Part shown: positions 1-5,120 of the stretch, one piece after another
Numbering within the stretch: the first letter of the stretch is position 1
Layout: each line of letters begins with the position of its first letter
Origin: Clostridia bacterium
GTDB lineage: Bacteria; Bacillota; Clostridia; Oscillospirales; Acutalibacteraceae
NCBI GenBank assembly: GCA_900755895.1
Contig: CAAEIG010000239.1
Coordinates: 1-9,365, forward strand
DNA length: 9,365 nt
Direction of reading: 5' to 3'
The notes under the pieces: generated by a model
Seen by the model: the letters and a program-made list of their open reading frames with translations, nothing else
Database searches by the model: none
What the model was told of the DNA's origin: nothing
Program-made: the position numbers and the translations under genes

Positions 1-14
1 CAAGTATAACAGGT

Positions 15-75
15 AATGCCGATATTTACTTGAATTCCTCTTGTATTTCAACCTTTTCTAAATTATATCGGCATT
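15..75. repeat. 61-bp segment bounded by 11-bp inverted repeats
   Basis: AATGCCGATAT at 15-25 is repeated exactly in inverted orientation (ATATCGGCATT) at 65-75, enclosing an AT-rich 39-bp spacer. The arms could be ends of a tiny non-autonomous insertion or an operator pair. A third copy of the 11-mer at 6759-6769 may be coincidence. Confidence 0.35.
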
Positions 76-128
76 TCTTTTTCCTCGGCATTATTCAGAT
101 CGCAGCAGATGTAGGTTCTGTCTTTCAT
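63..128 (-). CDS. Possible 21-aa remnant ORF (Y-family polymerase-like start?)
   Basis: An ATG at 128 reads MKDRTYICCDLNNAEEKEMP-I and stops at 63-65. An AGGAGG (140-145) lies 11 nt upstream, the same spacing as several confident genes here, and the ORF begins 47 nt after the DUF6429 gene on the same strand. The first ten residues resemble the usual start of mobile-element Y-family DNA polymerases (R-T-Y-I-x-x-D-L), but the following active-site stretch is missing. The last codons and the stop fall in the arm of an 11-bp inverted repeat (15-75), as if an insertion or deletion had truncated the frame. It could equally be a chance mini-ORF; the family resemblance rests on about eight residues. 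Confidence 0.22.
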   Translation of the reverse strand: MKDRTYICCDLNNAEEKEMPI

Positions 129-175
129 GTGGGTCACATCCTCCTGTGCGGGATGTCAGGGACATCTGGCAGTGA

Positions 176-487
176 TCAAATCCCACCGCCGTCTGACTGC
201 TCAACCAAGTCCAATCCATACTGGGCCAGCAGGCTCCGGGCCTCGGTCTCTCCCTCTGGAGTGATGTAGGCTGGTGAAGTCCGGCCGTCAGAGCGGATCA
301 GGCCCGCCTCCGACAGTTTGTCCAATAGACGGTGGTCATACCCCTTCCAGCATCGGCGGACAAGGGGATACATCTCCCGAGCTACTTTCTTGACTGCCCG
401 CAGCCCAGGCGTGTCCCGCTCCTCCCATGAGGTTAAATACATCAGCATCAGCGTAAGATCCTGGATTGTCTTTTCCCTGGCTTTCAT
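176..487 (-). CDS. DUF6429 family protein (103 aa)
   Basis: A small soluble protein with the layout I know from DUF6429: an N-terminal helix with LMYLTSW (residues 14-21), then W47-K-G-Y-D followed by LLDKLSEAGLI (54-64), and a C-terminal YITPEGE motif (74-80). The second half looks like a winged-helix-type fold (helix, DKL..GLI, strand, TPEG), so DNA binding is possible but unproven. ATG at 487 is preferred over an in-frame TTG at 508 because GGGGGA sits 8 nt upstream of the ATG. A promoter lies about 35-65 nt upstream (523-551), so the gene has its own transcription start and the terminator at 758-791 separates it from the genes to the right. The family is common on clostridial mobile elements; its function is not established. 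Confidence 0.75.
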   Translation of the reverse strand: MKAREKTIQDLTLMLMYLTSWEERDTPGLRAVKKVAREMYPLVRRCWKGYDHRLLDKLSEAGLIRSDGRTSPAYITPEGETEARSLLAQYGLDLVEQSDGGGI

Positions 488-522
488 TCTGCCTATCCCC
501 CGATTCAATATGTTCTGCCGCT

Positions 523-551
523 ATCATACCACAAGGCTGGCAGCCCGTCTA
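523..551 (-). promoter_or_regulatory. Sigma-A-type promoter for the DUF6429 gene
   Basis: On the minus strand TAGACG (-35, 546-551) is followed after exactly 17 bp by TATGAT (-10, 523-528), with TGG just before the -10 (extended -10). Start of transcription is expected near 516, leaving a short leader before the ATG at 487. Confidence 0.6.
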
Positions 552-615
552 TATAGGCGCGGGGCAGTCTGGACAGTATCCATATAGGGCAAACACCTCT
601 TCTGCGGCCGGGGGT

Positions 616-718
616 TCTTTTTTAACGAAGAAAGGAGGCGGGAGGGTTTCTTTTGCCGGCTGCTATTGCCGAGGGCCGGCTCCGTTCCGGAACCGATGTC
701 GGGTCCGTGAGGGCTGCC
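616..718. repeat. Dispersed ~100-bp intergenic repeat, copy 1
   Basis: This segment aligns over its whole length with 8098-8198 at roughly 80% identity by eye, almost without gaps. Shared landmarks are AACGAAG near the left, a TTTCTTTT run, GCCGG, the palindrome GTTCCGGAAC (684-693), and GGGTCCGTGAGG near the right. A divergent partial copy lies at 3004-3080. It sits just upstream of the DUF6429 promoter. Open frames running through it look like read-through of the repeat, not genes. Confidence 0.65.
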
Positions 719-757
719 TTTTGTCGCACAAACCACATAGGTTCATGCGAAAACCTA

Positions 758-791
758 CAAAAAAGAGGCCACGGATGATTCCATGGCCTCT
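758..791 (-). terminator. Rho-independent terminator after the 1063-1587 gene
   Basis: On the minus strand, AGAGGCCA (784-791) pairs with TGGCCTCT (764-771) round a short interior that pairs further (GGA/TCC), followed directly by a run of Ts (759-764 on the complement). It is a classic intrinsic terminator and ends the transcript of the operon to its right. Confidence 0.85.
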
Positions 792-1062
792 CTTAAAGGC
801 GGGTGTCGTGGCGGGTGTAGCATCCTCCCGCATCTCTCAGGAAAATTCCCATTGTCGTACCATCGGCGTGTACTGACTACTCCCCGTGCCTAAAAGCAGG
901 GGGTTCCTATGTACGAGCCGGCCATACCAATCGATGCAGATCGAGCTTTTCGGCTTTAGCCTTTTTGTCCAGATGTGGGAACATGAGTCCATCGTGCTGC
1001 TGCTACACCATCCCGCGATATGGGAGCGCACTAGGGGTTTCTGGAGCGCCATTTTTGGCGGA
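792..1062. other. Intergenic stretch with CTTTAG hairpin and a 25-codon ORF
   Basis: No convincing gene. Right after the stop of the 1063-1587 gene there is a small hairpin (CGCCA/TGGCG, about 1047-1060). A minus-strand ORF (984 to 907) encodes 25 residues rich in Lys/Leu (MFPHLDKKAKAEK... ending VWPART) with no clear ribosome binding site; its stop lies inside the CTTTAG-type hairpin at 870-914. It may be a remnant of a lost gene. Confidence 0.4.
870..914 (-). repeat. IS200/IS605-end-like hairpin, solo copy 1
   Basis: On the minus strand the core reads CCCC-TGC-TTTTAG-GCA-GGGG. On the plus strand CCCC 882-885 pairs with GGGG 900-903 and TGC 887-889 with GCA 896-898, within outer GTAC/GTAC arms (870-873, 911-914). 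The design (GC-rich stem, TTTAG-type loop, GGGGAGTAG tail) matches the right end of the tnpB element at 4569-4597, but no transposase gene lies next to it. Confidence 0.5.
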
Positions 1063-1587
1063 TCAGCCGACGATGTCTCCGTCCAGATAGAATACAACGA
1101 GCACCGTATCACTGAAATACCAGGAGCTCTGATCCAGGACCTTGTACTTCACTCCCATGACATCCTTGGCCCAGGTTTCCAGATGCTTCATCCAAGCCTG
1201 CCGTTCAGCCTTGGCATCACGGCTGTTATTACCGCACATAGGCAGGTAGGGCTGGGTGACATAGCACCGGCGGCCAGTCTTGGAGTTTTGGAACATACAG
1301 GGCGCATGGTCCATGAGGAAGCCAGGCTCCTTCGTCTCCAGGGTGAAGAACCACTCCTCACCAGGCGTGGTGAACAGCTCCTGGATATCGCTACCGGCCA
1401 GAACCGACTTCAGAGTCAGCGGATTGGGGTGGGCGGCCAGACCATACTGGTCAAAATCATTGTCTGTGCAGAACTTCTGGAACTTGGCGACCGTCTTGTC
1501 CTCATATTCGGGGGCGACGCACAGTTCGCGCTTCAGAGTTGCCAGGTCGGCGTCCTTCACCGGCAACCATGCAAATTTCTGAGACAT
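1063..1587 (-). CDS. Hypothetical protein, 174 aa
   Basis: I do not recognise this protein. It is a soluble-looking alpha/beta protein without signal peptide or membrane segment. It has Trp/Phe-rich stretches (EEWFFTLE, residues 77-84), five cysteines (23, 40, 97, 108, 118), an R/K/E/W-rich helix at 124-143, and a hydrophobic C-terminal strand TVLVVFYLDGD (161-171). The cysteines form no obvious CxxC knuckle. The ATG at 1587 has AAAGGAG 10 nt upstream, and this site overlaps the end of the preceding gene, whose stop lies one base before the ATG, so the two are very probably translationally coupled. A strong terminator at 758-791 closes the transcript. Confidence 0.8.
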   Translation of the reverse strand: MSQKFAWLPVKDADLATLKRELCVAPEYEDKTVAKFQKFCTDNDFDQYGLAAHPNPLTLKSVLAGSDIQELFTTPGEEWFFTLETKEPGFLMDHAPCMFQNSKTGRRCYVTQPYLPMCGNNSRDAKAERQAWMKHLETWAKDVMGVKYKVLDQSSWYFSDTVLVVFYLDGDIVG

Positions 1588-1588
1588 A

Positions 1589-1894
1589 TCAGAGATTCTC
1601 CTTTCGGTTCTTTTTTGTTGTTTGGATTAGTCCGTTTTCTTTTTGCCGTGGTGTGACGGCAAGGCACAAAAGATTCGAGACAGAGAGCGTGCTGCAGATG
1701 ATGCCCAACTCGTGTCGGAGGGTCGGGTCCTTCTTATCGGCCACGGCGGGAGCCCAGTACACCAGGTCGCCGGCGGCGCTCATGGCCAGGCCCAGGCGCG
1801 GTTTCTTGAACTTCAGAATGGCTACGAAGGCTCCGATCTGAGCGGCTAGGCCGGTGGCTCGGCAGATATTGTTGATGGCAACATTTTTGTCCAT
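1589..1894 (-). CDS. Small hydrophobic (membrane?) protein, 101 aa
   Basis: Unrecognised. The sequence alternates hydrophobic stretches with basic turns: residues 14-28 (GLAAQIGAFVAILK), about 34-50 (LGLAMSAAGDLVYWAP) and 63-80 (LGIICSTLSVSNLLCLAV), then a strongly basic tail (KKNRKEN at 94-100). This suggests a two- or three-pass inner-membrane protein or a membrane-associated hairpin, with the tail probably cytoplasmic. The ATG at 1894 is preceded by AAGGAGG at 11 nt spacing; longer in-frame extensions run into the tRNA gene and are unlikely. It lies directly downstream of tRNA-Gln on the same strand and one base before the 174-aa gene, so tRNA and both proteins probably share a transcript. 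Confidence 0.75.
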   Translation of the reverse strand: MDKNVAINNICRATGLAAQIGAFVAILKFKKPRLGLAMSAAGDLVYWAPAVADKKDPTLRHELGIICSTLSVSNLLCLAVTPRQKENGLIQTTKKNRKENL

Positions 1895-1923
1895 GGTGTT
1901 TAGTTCCTCCTTTGGGTCTTTTT

Positions 1924-1940
1924 GTGCCCGTGCAGGGCAC
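1924..1940 (-). other. Perfect hairpin immediately 3' of the tRNA
   Basis: GTGCCC (1924-1929) pairs with GGGCAC (1935-1940) round a TGCAC loop, beginning one base after the encoded CCA of the tRNA. On the minus strand it is followed by A residues, not Ts, so it is not a terminator. A role as an RNA processing or stability element is inferred. Confidence 0.5.
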
Positions 1941-1941
1941 A

Positions 1942-2016
1942 TGGCGGGGATGGCTGGACTCGAACCAGCGAATATCGGGGCCAAAACCCGAGGCCTTACC
2001 ACTTGGCTACACCCCT
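1942..2016 (-). tRNA. trnQ-UUG: tRNA-Gln (anticodon UUG)
   Basis: The minus strand folds as a complete cloverleaf: acceptor AGGGGTG/CATCCCC, D-arm GCC-AAGTGGTAA-GGC, anticodon arm TCGGG-TTTTGGC-CCCGA with TTG at positions 34-36, a five-base variable loop, T-arm GCTGG-TTCGAGT-CCAGC, discriminator G73, and an encoded CCA. G73 and a weak first pair are known features of glutamine tRNAs; here position 1-72 is an A-C mismatch instead of the usual U-A. The gene lies inside a protein operon between a lipoprotein gene and a small membrane-protein gene, flanked closely by two perfect hairpins. Such isolated tRNAs are typical of phages and integrative elements, though an ordinary chromosomal gene cannot be excluded. 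Confidence 0.93.
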
Positions 2017-2022
2017 GTAGAG

Positions 2023-2056
2023 AGCGGTGCAGCTCCGCTGGGGGGACTGCACCGCT
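2023..2056 (-). other. Perfect 10-bp hairpin 5' of the tRNA
   Basis: AGCGGTGCAG pairs perfectly with CTGCACCGCT (2023-2032, 2047-2056) round a 14-nt C-rich loop, 12 nt after the lipoprotein stop and 6 nt before the tRNA. No T-run follows on the minus strand, so read-through into the tRNA is expected. It may protect the lipoprotein mRNA end after RNase P cleavage. Confidence 0.6.
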
Positions 2057-2068
2057 AAATTGTTGGTC

Positions 2069-2476
2069 TTAGTGCTTGGCAACATCCTTGCCGACATCTG
2101 CATCGCCCTCGGTGCTGTCAGCGGCATCACCATCAGCAGCTTCGCCGTTGTCAGCAGCATCAGCGCCGTCGCCGGTATCGGCGTCGTCCACGACCTCGGT
2201 ACCGTCGGGCGTCAGCACAGGATCCCCCTGGCTGTCGGGCGCCACGGTGCCATCAGGCGCGGAGGCATCGGGCGCAGAACTGTCAGGAGCGGAGGCGTCA
2301 GGAGCGCTGGAGCCGTCAGGGGTCTGGGACTCATCCACCTGCACAGACTGGCTGACATCAGGAGTCTGGCTGGCATCAGGGTCCTTGTCCTTGTCGCCAC
2401 CGCAGCCGGTGAGAACACAGACAGAGAGTGCCGCCACCGCGGCAAGAGAGAGTGCGCACTTGAGTTTCTTGTTCAT
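2069..2476 (-). CDS. Putative Ala/Pro/Asp-rich lipoprotein, 135 aa
   Basis: Residues 1-24 are a lipoprotein signal peptide: MNKKLK, a hydrophobic Ala/Leu/Val core, then the lipobox L22-T-G-C25, so Cys25 should be lipidated and the rest displayed outside the membrane. The remainder is low-complexity and very acidic, with TPD and A/S-P-D units (for example SAPDASAPDSSAPD, residues 57-70) and a Gly/Ala/Asp-rich tail. No folded domain is apparent; it may be a flexible surface stalk. ATG 2476 is chosen because the signal peptide starts there and GGAGG lies 11 nt upstream. Just upstream is a hairpin with a T-run (2493-2530) that may attenuate expression, and downstream come a hairpin and tRNA-Gln. 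No recognised family; the role is unknown. Confidence 0.8.
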   Translation of the reverse strand: MNKKLKCALSLAAVAALSVCVLTGCGGDKDKDPDASQTPDVSQSVQVDESQTPDGSSAPDASAPDSSAPDASAPDGTVAPDSQGDPVLTPDGTEVVDDADTGDGADAADNGEAADGDAADSTEGDADVGKDVAKH

Positions 2477-2492
2477 CCTTTTTGAATCCTCC

Positions 2493-2530
2493 AAAAAACT
2501 TGCGCCTTTCTGAGAAGGCGTTTTAATTTT
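2493..2530 (-). terminator. Terminator-like hairpin in the lipoprotein leader
   Basis: CGCCTT (2503-2508) pairs with AAGGCG (2515-2520). On the minus strand the hairpin is followed within a few bases by six Ts, only some 20 nt before the lipoprotein start; on the plus strand it is followed by TTTTAATTTT, so it could act in both directions. Lying between the likely -10 box (2571-2576) and the ribosome binding site, it may be an attenuator. No anti-terminator was worked out. Confidence 0.5.
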
Positions 2531-2570
2531 GGGGCAGCTATGGGCCGCCCTGTCCTTTTCGGACATATCT

Positions 2571-2576
2571 ATTATA
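2571..2576 (-). promoter_or_regulatory. Candidate -10 box upstream of the lipoprotein gene
   Basis: A perfect TATAAT on the minus strand lies between the stop of the 2594-2839 gene and the lipoprotein leader. No good -35 hexamer is seen at 16-18 bp, so this is tentative. Confidence 0.35.
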
Positions 2577-2593
2577 TGCAGTTTCTTCGGAAA

Positions 2594-2839
2594 TTATCTG
2601 CGCAGTCGCATCCGCCAGGCGCGGATGGCTTCCAGGAGGACGGCAAGCAAAAGACCTGAGGCACAAATTGCGACAAAGCACTCGCTGATGCAAAGATCCT
2701 TGTTGCCGGCTTCGAGGCTTTTGGCGAATCTGGACCAGAAATATATGGCGGCGCCGGAGGAGAATATCCCCCAGAAGATGAGAGATGAGACTGGGGTTGG
2801 CGGTTTCTCTGGCAGCGGTGCGGGTGGTTTTTCGGGCAA
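2594..2839 (-). CDS. Small two-pass membrane protein with TTG start, 81 aa
   Basis: The N-terminus is proline-rich with a near-tandem repeat (PEKPPAPLPEKPPTP, residues 2-16). A hydrophobic helix follows at about 18-36 (SSLIFWGIFSSGAAIYFW), a polar loop containing C50 and C54, a second helix at about 53-71 (ECFVAICASGLLLAVLLEA), and a very basic tail (RAWRMRLRR). This predicts a two-pass membrane protein with both ends cytoplasmic. No ATG or GTG is available in frame, but a TTG at 2837-2839 has AAGGAGG 10 nt upstream, which fixes the start. Longer open frames over the same bases (for example 2572-3030) are Pro/Ser-rich, begin in a dispersed repeat and lack such a site. No family recognised. 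Confidence 0.65.
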   Translation of the reverse strand: MPEKPPAPLPEKPPTPVSSLIFWGIFSSGAAIYFWSRFAKSLEAGNKDLCISECFVAICASGLLLAVLLEAIRAWRMRLRR

Positions 2840-3092
2840 GGTTGTTGTTCCTCCTTCGTTTGGATGGAATATGATATGCGAGAGAGCAGGCAGCTATATG
2901 CGCAGGTTGGCTCCTCTCCCCTGCTGTTTGGGACGACGATGGAGGTTGGCAATGCAGGGGTAGGCGGATGAGGGTTCTTCTTGCGGACTGGGACTGATGA
3001 GGATTCTTTTTTAGCAAAGAAAGGTGGCATAGGAATTTCGCCTTGCCCGAGTCTCTCGCCGGAGCCGGTCCCTACTGGGGACCTATTTATCT
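2840..3092. other. Gap without genes; contains a partial dispersed repeat
   Basis: No gene is supported between the TTG start at 2839 and the plus-strand IS region. The stretch just upstream of 2839 should hold the promoter of the small membrane protein, but no convincing -35/-10 pair is visible. The right half carries the diverged repeat described at 3004-3080. Confidence 0.4.
3004..3080. repeat. Dispersed intergenic repeat, partial divergent copy 3
   Basis: TTCTTTTTTA-GCAAAGAAAGG and the later GCCGGAGCCGG match the left and middle parts of the repeats at 616-718 and 8098-8198. The right third (GTTCCGGAAC onward) is missing and replaced by sequence leading into the hairpin at 3093, as expected if the IS-type block entered or recombined here. 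Confidence 0.4.
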
Positions 3093-3141
3093 ATGCCGCC
3101 GTAAACCCCTCTGCTTTAGCTGTAGGGATATAAGGCGGCAT
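3093..3141 (+). repeat. IS200/IS605-end-like hairpin, copy 2 (candidate left end)
   Basis: Outer arms ATGCCGCC (3093-3100) and GGCGGCAT (3134-3141) are perfectly complementary and enclose CCCCTCTGC-TTTA-GCTGTAGGG. By eye it aligns with the inverted copy at 5080-5120 (CGCC...CCCC...GCTTTAGC...GTAGGG), which has different but also paired outer arms. Confidence 0.55.
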
Positions 3142-3301
3142 CCGTGCCCGTGTGCGAATACCCGAGCAAACATTGGCCTCCCCCCTGCGGGGATAGTGAA
3201 AATATTTTCTACGCAACTGCATATAATATGAGTAGAAGCTCAGCAAGGGAGGTGGCCTATCCAAATATCCACCTATCCGCACAGAGAAGGAGGTGCCCAC
3301 C

Positions 3302-4444
3302 ATGGAAAAAGCCTACAAGTTCCGAATGTACCCCACAGCAAAACAGGAAGAACTCATTCGCAAGACCATCGGCTGCAGCCGGTTCGTCTACAACCAGACT
3401 CTGGCTGCTCGAAAGGGCGCCTACGCTTCCGGCAGCTCTATCCACATGACTTTCAAAGAAAGTCACAGCGGCTATGACTGTGTGAAGCTGCTGCCCGGGC
3501 TGAAGGATACCTACCCATGGCTTCGAGAGGTGGACTCCACCGCCCTTCAGGCATCCGTGCTCAATATGGACCATGCCTATAAGAACTTCTTTGCTGGCCG
3601 CAGGGGCCGAAGGAAGGTCGGGTTCCCAAAGTTCAAGGCAAAGCATCACAGCCGGGCCAGCTATACCAGCAAGGTTGTTGGACAAAACATTCAGGCCAGC
3701 GACCGGGCGGTGAAGCTGCCAAAACTGGGGTGGGTAAAGGCCAAGGTCTCCACAACGGTGCATGGACGGATCCTCAACGCCACCGTCAGCATGAGCCGCA
3801 GCGGAAAGTTTTTCGTGAGCCTGTGCTGCACAGAGGTAGAGATACCTCAGTATCCCAGCACCGGCGCCGCTGTCGGCCTTGATGTGGGCATCAGGGATCT
3901 GGTCATCCCCTCTGATGGTCAAAAGTACGATAACCCCAAGTACCTGCAGAAAGCAGAGAAGAAGCTCGCCGCTCTCCAGCGGCGGCTGTCCCGAAAGCCA
4001 AAGGATAGCCGTAACCGGGAGAAGACCCGCCTCCGCCTGGCCCGCCAGCATGAGTACATAGCCAACTGCAGGCAGGATTACCTGCAGAAACTTACCACCC
4101 AGTTGGTCAAGGACTACGACATCATCTGCGTGGAGAGCCTCAATGTAGGAGGCATGCTCAAGAACCACAAACTGGCCAAGGCCATCGCTGACGCCTCTTG
4201 GGGAGAACTGGCCCGCCAGCTCAAGTACAAGGCTGCCTGGCAGCACAAAATGCTAGTAGAGGTTGGGACTTTCTTCCCAAGCAGCCAGCTGTGCAGCTGC
4301 TGTGGGTACCAAAACAAGGAGGTCAAAGACCTCTCGGTTCGGGAGTGGACCTGCCCGCAGTGCGGGGCTCACCACGACCGGGATCAAAACGCGGCCCAAA
4401 ATATTTTGATGGAGGGTCTACGCCTGCTGAAGGCCAGTACCTGA
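3302..4444 (+). CDS. tnpB: TnpB, RNA-guided RuvC endonuclease
   Basis: A full-length TnpB of 380 aa. The N-terminus AYKFRMYPT is typical of the family; a basic wedge region spans roughly 95-125 (RRGRRKVGFPKFKAKHHSR). The RuvC catalytic residues look intact: D194 in VGLDVGI, E278 in CVESLNV, and D361 in DRDQNAAQN. The zinc ribbon is complete (C331-x2-C334 and C351-x2-C354). Known TnpB proteins use an omega RNA from the 3' end of their own element to cut DNA beside a short TAM, helping the transposon persist. ATG 3302 has AAGGAGG 8 nt upstream; an overlapping GTG at 3293 abuts that site and is unlikely. No tnpA is present. Gene and flanks face opposite to most of the window, consistent with insertion. 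Nuclease activity is inferred from the intact motifs. Confidence 0.95.
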   Translation: MEKAYKFRMYPTAKQEELIRKTIGCSRFVYNQTLAARKGAYASGSSIHMTFKESHSGYDCVKLLPGLKDTYPWLREVDSTALQASVLNMDHAYKNFFAGRRGRRKVGFPKFKAKHHSRASYTSKVVGQNIQASDRAVKLPKLGWVKAKVSTTVHGRILNATVSMSRSGKFFVSLCCTEVEIPQYPSTGAAVGLDVGIRDLVIPSDGQKYDNPKYLQKAEKKLAALQRRLSRKPKDSRNREKTRLRLARQHEYIANCRQDYLQKLTTQLVKDYDIICVESLNVGGMLKNHKLAKAIADASWGELARQLKYKAAWQHKMLVEVGTFFPSSQLCSCCGYQNKEVKDLSVREWTCPQCGAHHDRDQNAAQNILMEGLRLLKAST

Positions 4445-4597
4445 AGAATAAAACCATCATGGTACGGTTGGGCACACCGGAACCTATACGCTCGGGGAGA
4501 GGGTGTAAGACCCTGGTATCTCATAGAAGTCTGTGGGATGCCATGGCAGTCCTCGATGAACCCAGAATCCCCTGCCTTTAGGCATAGGGAGTGTCAA
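4445..4597 (+). ncRNA. Right end / putative omega RNA of the tnpB element
   Basis: The non-coding tail after the tnpB stop is the usual location of the omega RNA scaffold, which in known systems also includes the last part of the tnpB reading frame. It ends in a hairpin (4569-4589: CCC, GCC-TTTA-GGC, GGG) and GTGTCAA. In known TnpB systems the guide is the sequence right after the right end, here starting ATGCAAATTAAGGC at 4598. Internal pairing is visible, for example GGGTGTAAGACCC (about 4501-4513). The exact 5' end is not determined. Confidence 0.55.
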
Positions 4598-4643
4598 ATG
4601 CAAATTAAGGCAAAATCATTCGCCTCGGAACGAATTGTTCGGA

Positions 4644-4675
4644 ACCACACAACCTTTCGAAGAAAGGTTGCAACA
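4644..4675. repeat. CGAAG-loop hairpin repeat, copy 1
   Basis: CAACCTTT (4650-4657) and AAAGGTTG (4663-4670) form a perfect 8-bp stem round CGAAG. An 18-bp identical core (4653-4670) recurs at 8267-8284, where the stem is kept with one G-U pair. There is no T-run, so it is not an obvious terminator. Its CGAAGAAAGG also occurs in the repeat at 616-718, and the sequence after it (GCCGG...TGTTCCGG, to about 4704) resembles that repeat too. Confidence 0.5.
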
Positions 4676-4770
4676 AATATCTCCCGCAAGCCGGATTTGT
4701 TCCGGTCTATTGGATGCTGCCTGTTTGCATATCATGGAGGCATCTCTTAGAAAAAGGAGCGAGTTTTACC

Positions 4771-5058
4771 ATGAATACGAACCATTGCCGCCGCGACCAC
4801 ATCCACCCCGGAGATCTGGTGGACATTGTGCTGAAGAAGGACCAACCGACCGGAAAGCTGACTCGGGGCATCGTTGGTCGGCTTCTAACCAACAAGGGCT
4901 ACCATCCCCGCGGGATTAAGGTCATGCTGACGGACGGCCAGGTAGGTCGGGTGCAGCACATCTGCGGACTGGCTTCCCTGGAGCAGGAACCTGGCGCCGT
5001 ACCGCCTCGGCCGCGGAGCCTGAGGCCGGCAGCCGTGGAACTCGATGATCTGGTGTGA
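4771..5058 (+). CDS. ywbE: YwbE family protein (DUF2196) with C-terminal extension
   Basis: Residues 10-64 carry the YwbE signature: I-x-PG-x-x-VDIVLKKDQ-TGKLTRGIV (11-35), then LTN...HPRGIKVMLTDGQVGRVQ (39-62). The fold is expected to be a small beta-barrel; the biochemical role is not established to my knowledge. Known members are about 65-70 aa, while this one has 95 aa because of a C-terminal tail rich in Pro/Arg/Glu (residues 68-95) that may be unstructured. ATG 4771 has AAGGAG 11 nt upstream; an earlier in-frame ATG at 4714 lacks a site and adds residues absent from the family. It follows the tnpB element on the same strand, 170 bp after its right end, and its transcript probably ends at the terminator at 5274-5308. 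Confidence 0.85.
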   Translation: MNTNHCRRDHIHPGDLVDIVLKKDQPTGKLTRGIVGRLLTNKGYHPRGIKVMLTDGQVGRVQHICGLASLEQEPGAVPPRPRSLRPAAVELDDLV

Positions 5059-5079
5059 GCTAACCCCCACATAGGGCGC

Positions 5080-5120
5080 TACGCTAACCCTACACGGCTA
5101 AAGCCGGGGCTTCAGGCGTA
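5080..5120 (-). repeat. IS200/IS605-end-like hairpin, copy 4 (inverted)
   Basis: On the minus strand: TACGC...GCCCC-GGC-TTTA-GCC-GTGTAGGG...GCGTA. The outer arms TACGC/GCGTA (5080-5084, 5116-5120) and inner GGC/GCC (5096-5098, 5103-5105) pair. By eye it aligns with the hairpin at 3093-3141 in opposite orientation, so the two bracket tnpB and ywbE. No transposase gene adjoins it. Confidence 0.5.

Larger units (their letters stand above)
3085..4597 (+). mobile_element. TnpB-only IS200/IS605-type element (IS1341-like)
   Basis: A single tnpB without tnpA, preceded by a hairpin-bearing region and followed by a non-coding tail ending in a CTTTAG hairpin and GTGTCAA (4591-4597), the usual right-end pattern of this group. 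The right boundary is fairly secure. The left boundary is inferred: a TTTAT (about 3085-3089, a plausible target/TAM motif) precedes the 3093-3141 hairpin. These elements leave no target duplication, so no direct repeats are expected. Without TnpA, movement would need a transposase supplied from elsewhere. Confidence 0.65.

Noticed and set aside
524..736. 70-codon minus-strand ORF across the dispersed repeat
   Set aside because: Its sequence is a translation of the repeat (compare the frame at 8104-8331); such ORFs recur wherever the repeat stays open.
886..1656. 256-codon plus-strand open frame
   Set aside because: Antisense shadow of the 1063-1587 gene; no ribosome binding site, and the opposite strand has a coupled start and a terminator.
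2572..3030. 152-codon minus-strand frame over the small membrane protein
   Set aside because: It is Pro/Ser-rich and repetitive, starts inside the dispersed repeat, lacks a ribosome binding site, and overlaps the better supported 2594-2839 gene in another frame.
3257..4246. 329-codon minus-strand open frame
   Set aside because: Antisense to tnpB, which has complete catalytic and zinc motifs.
4635..4647. GAAC...GTTC dyad resembling a Gram-positive LexA (SOS) box
   Set aside because: The spacer is five bases; the known box has four, and no SOS gene is adjacent.
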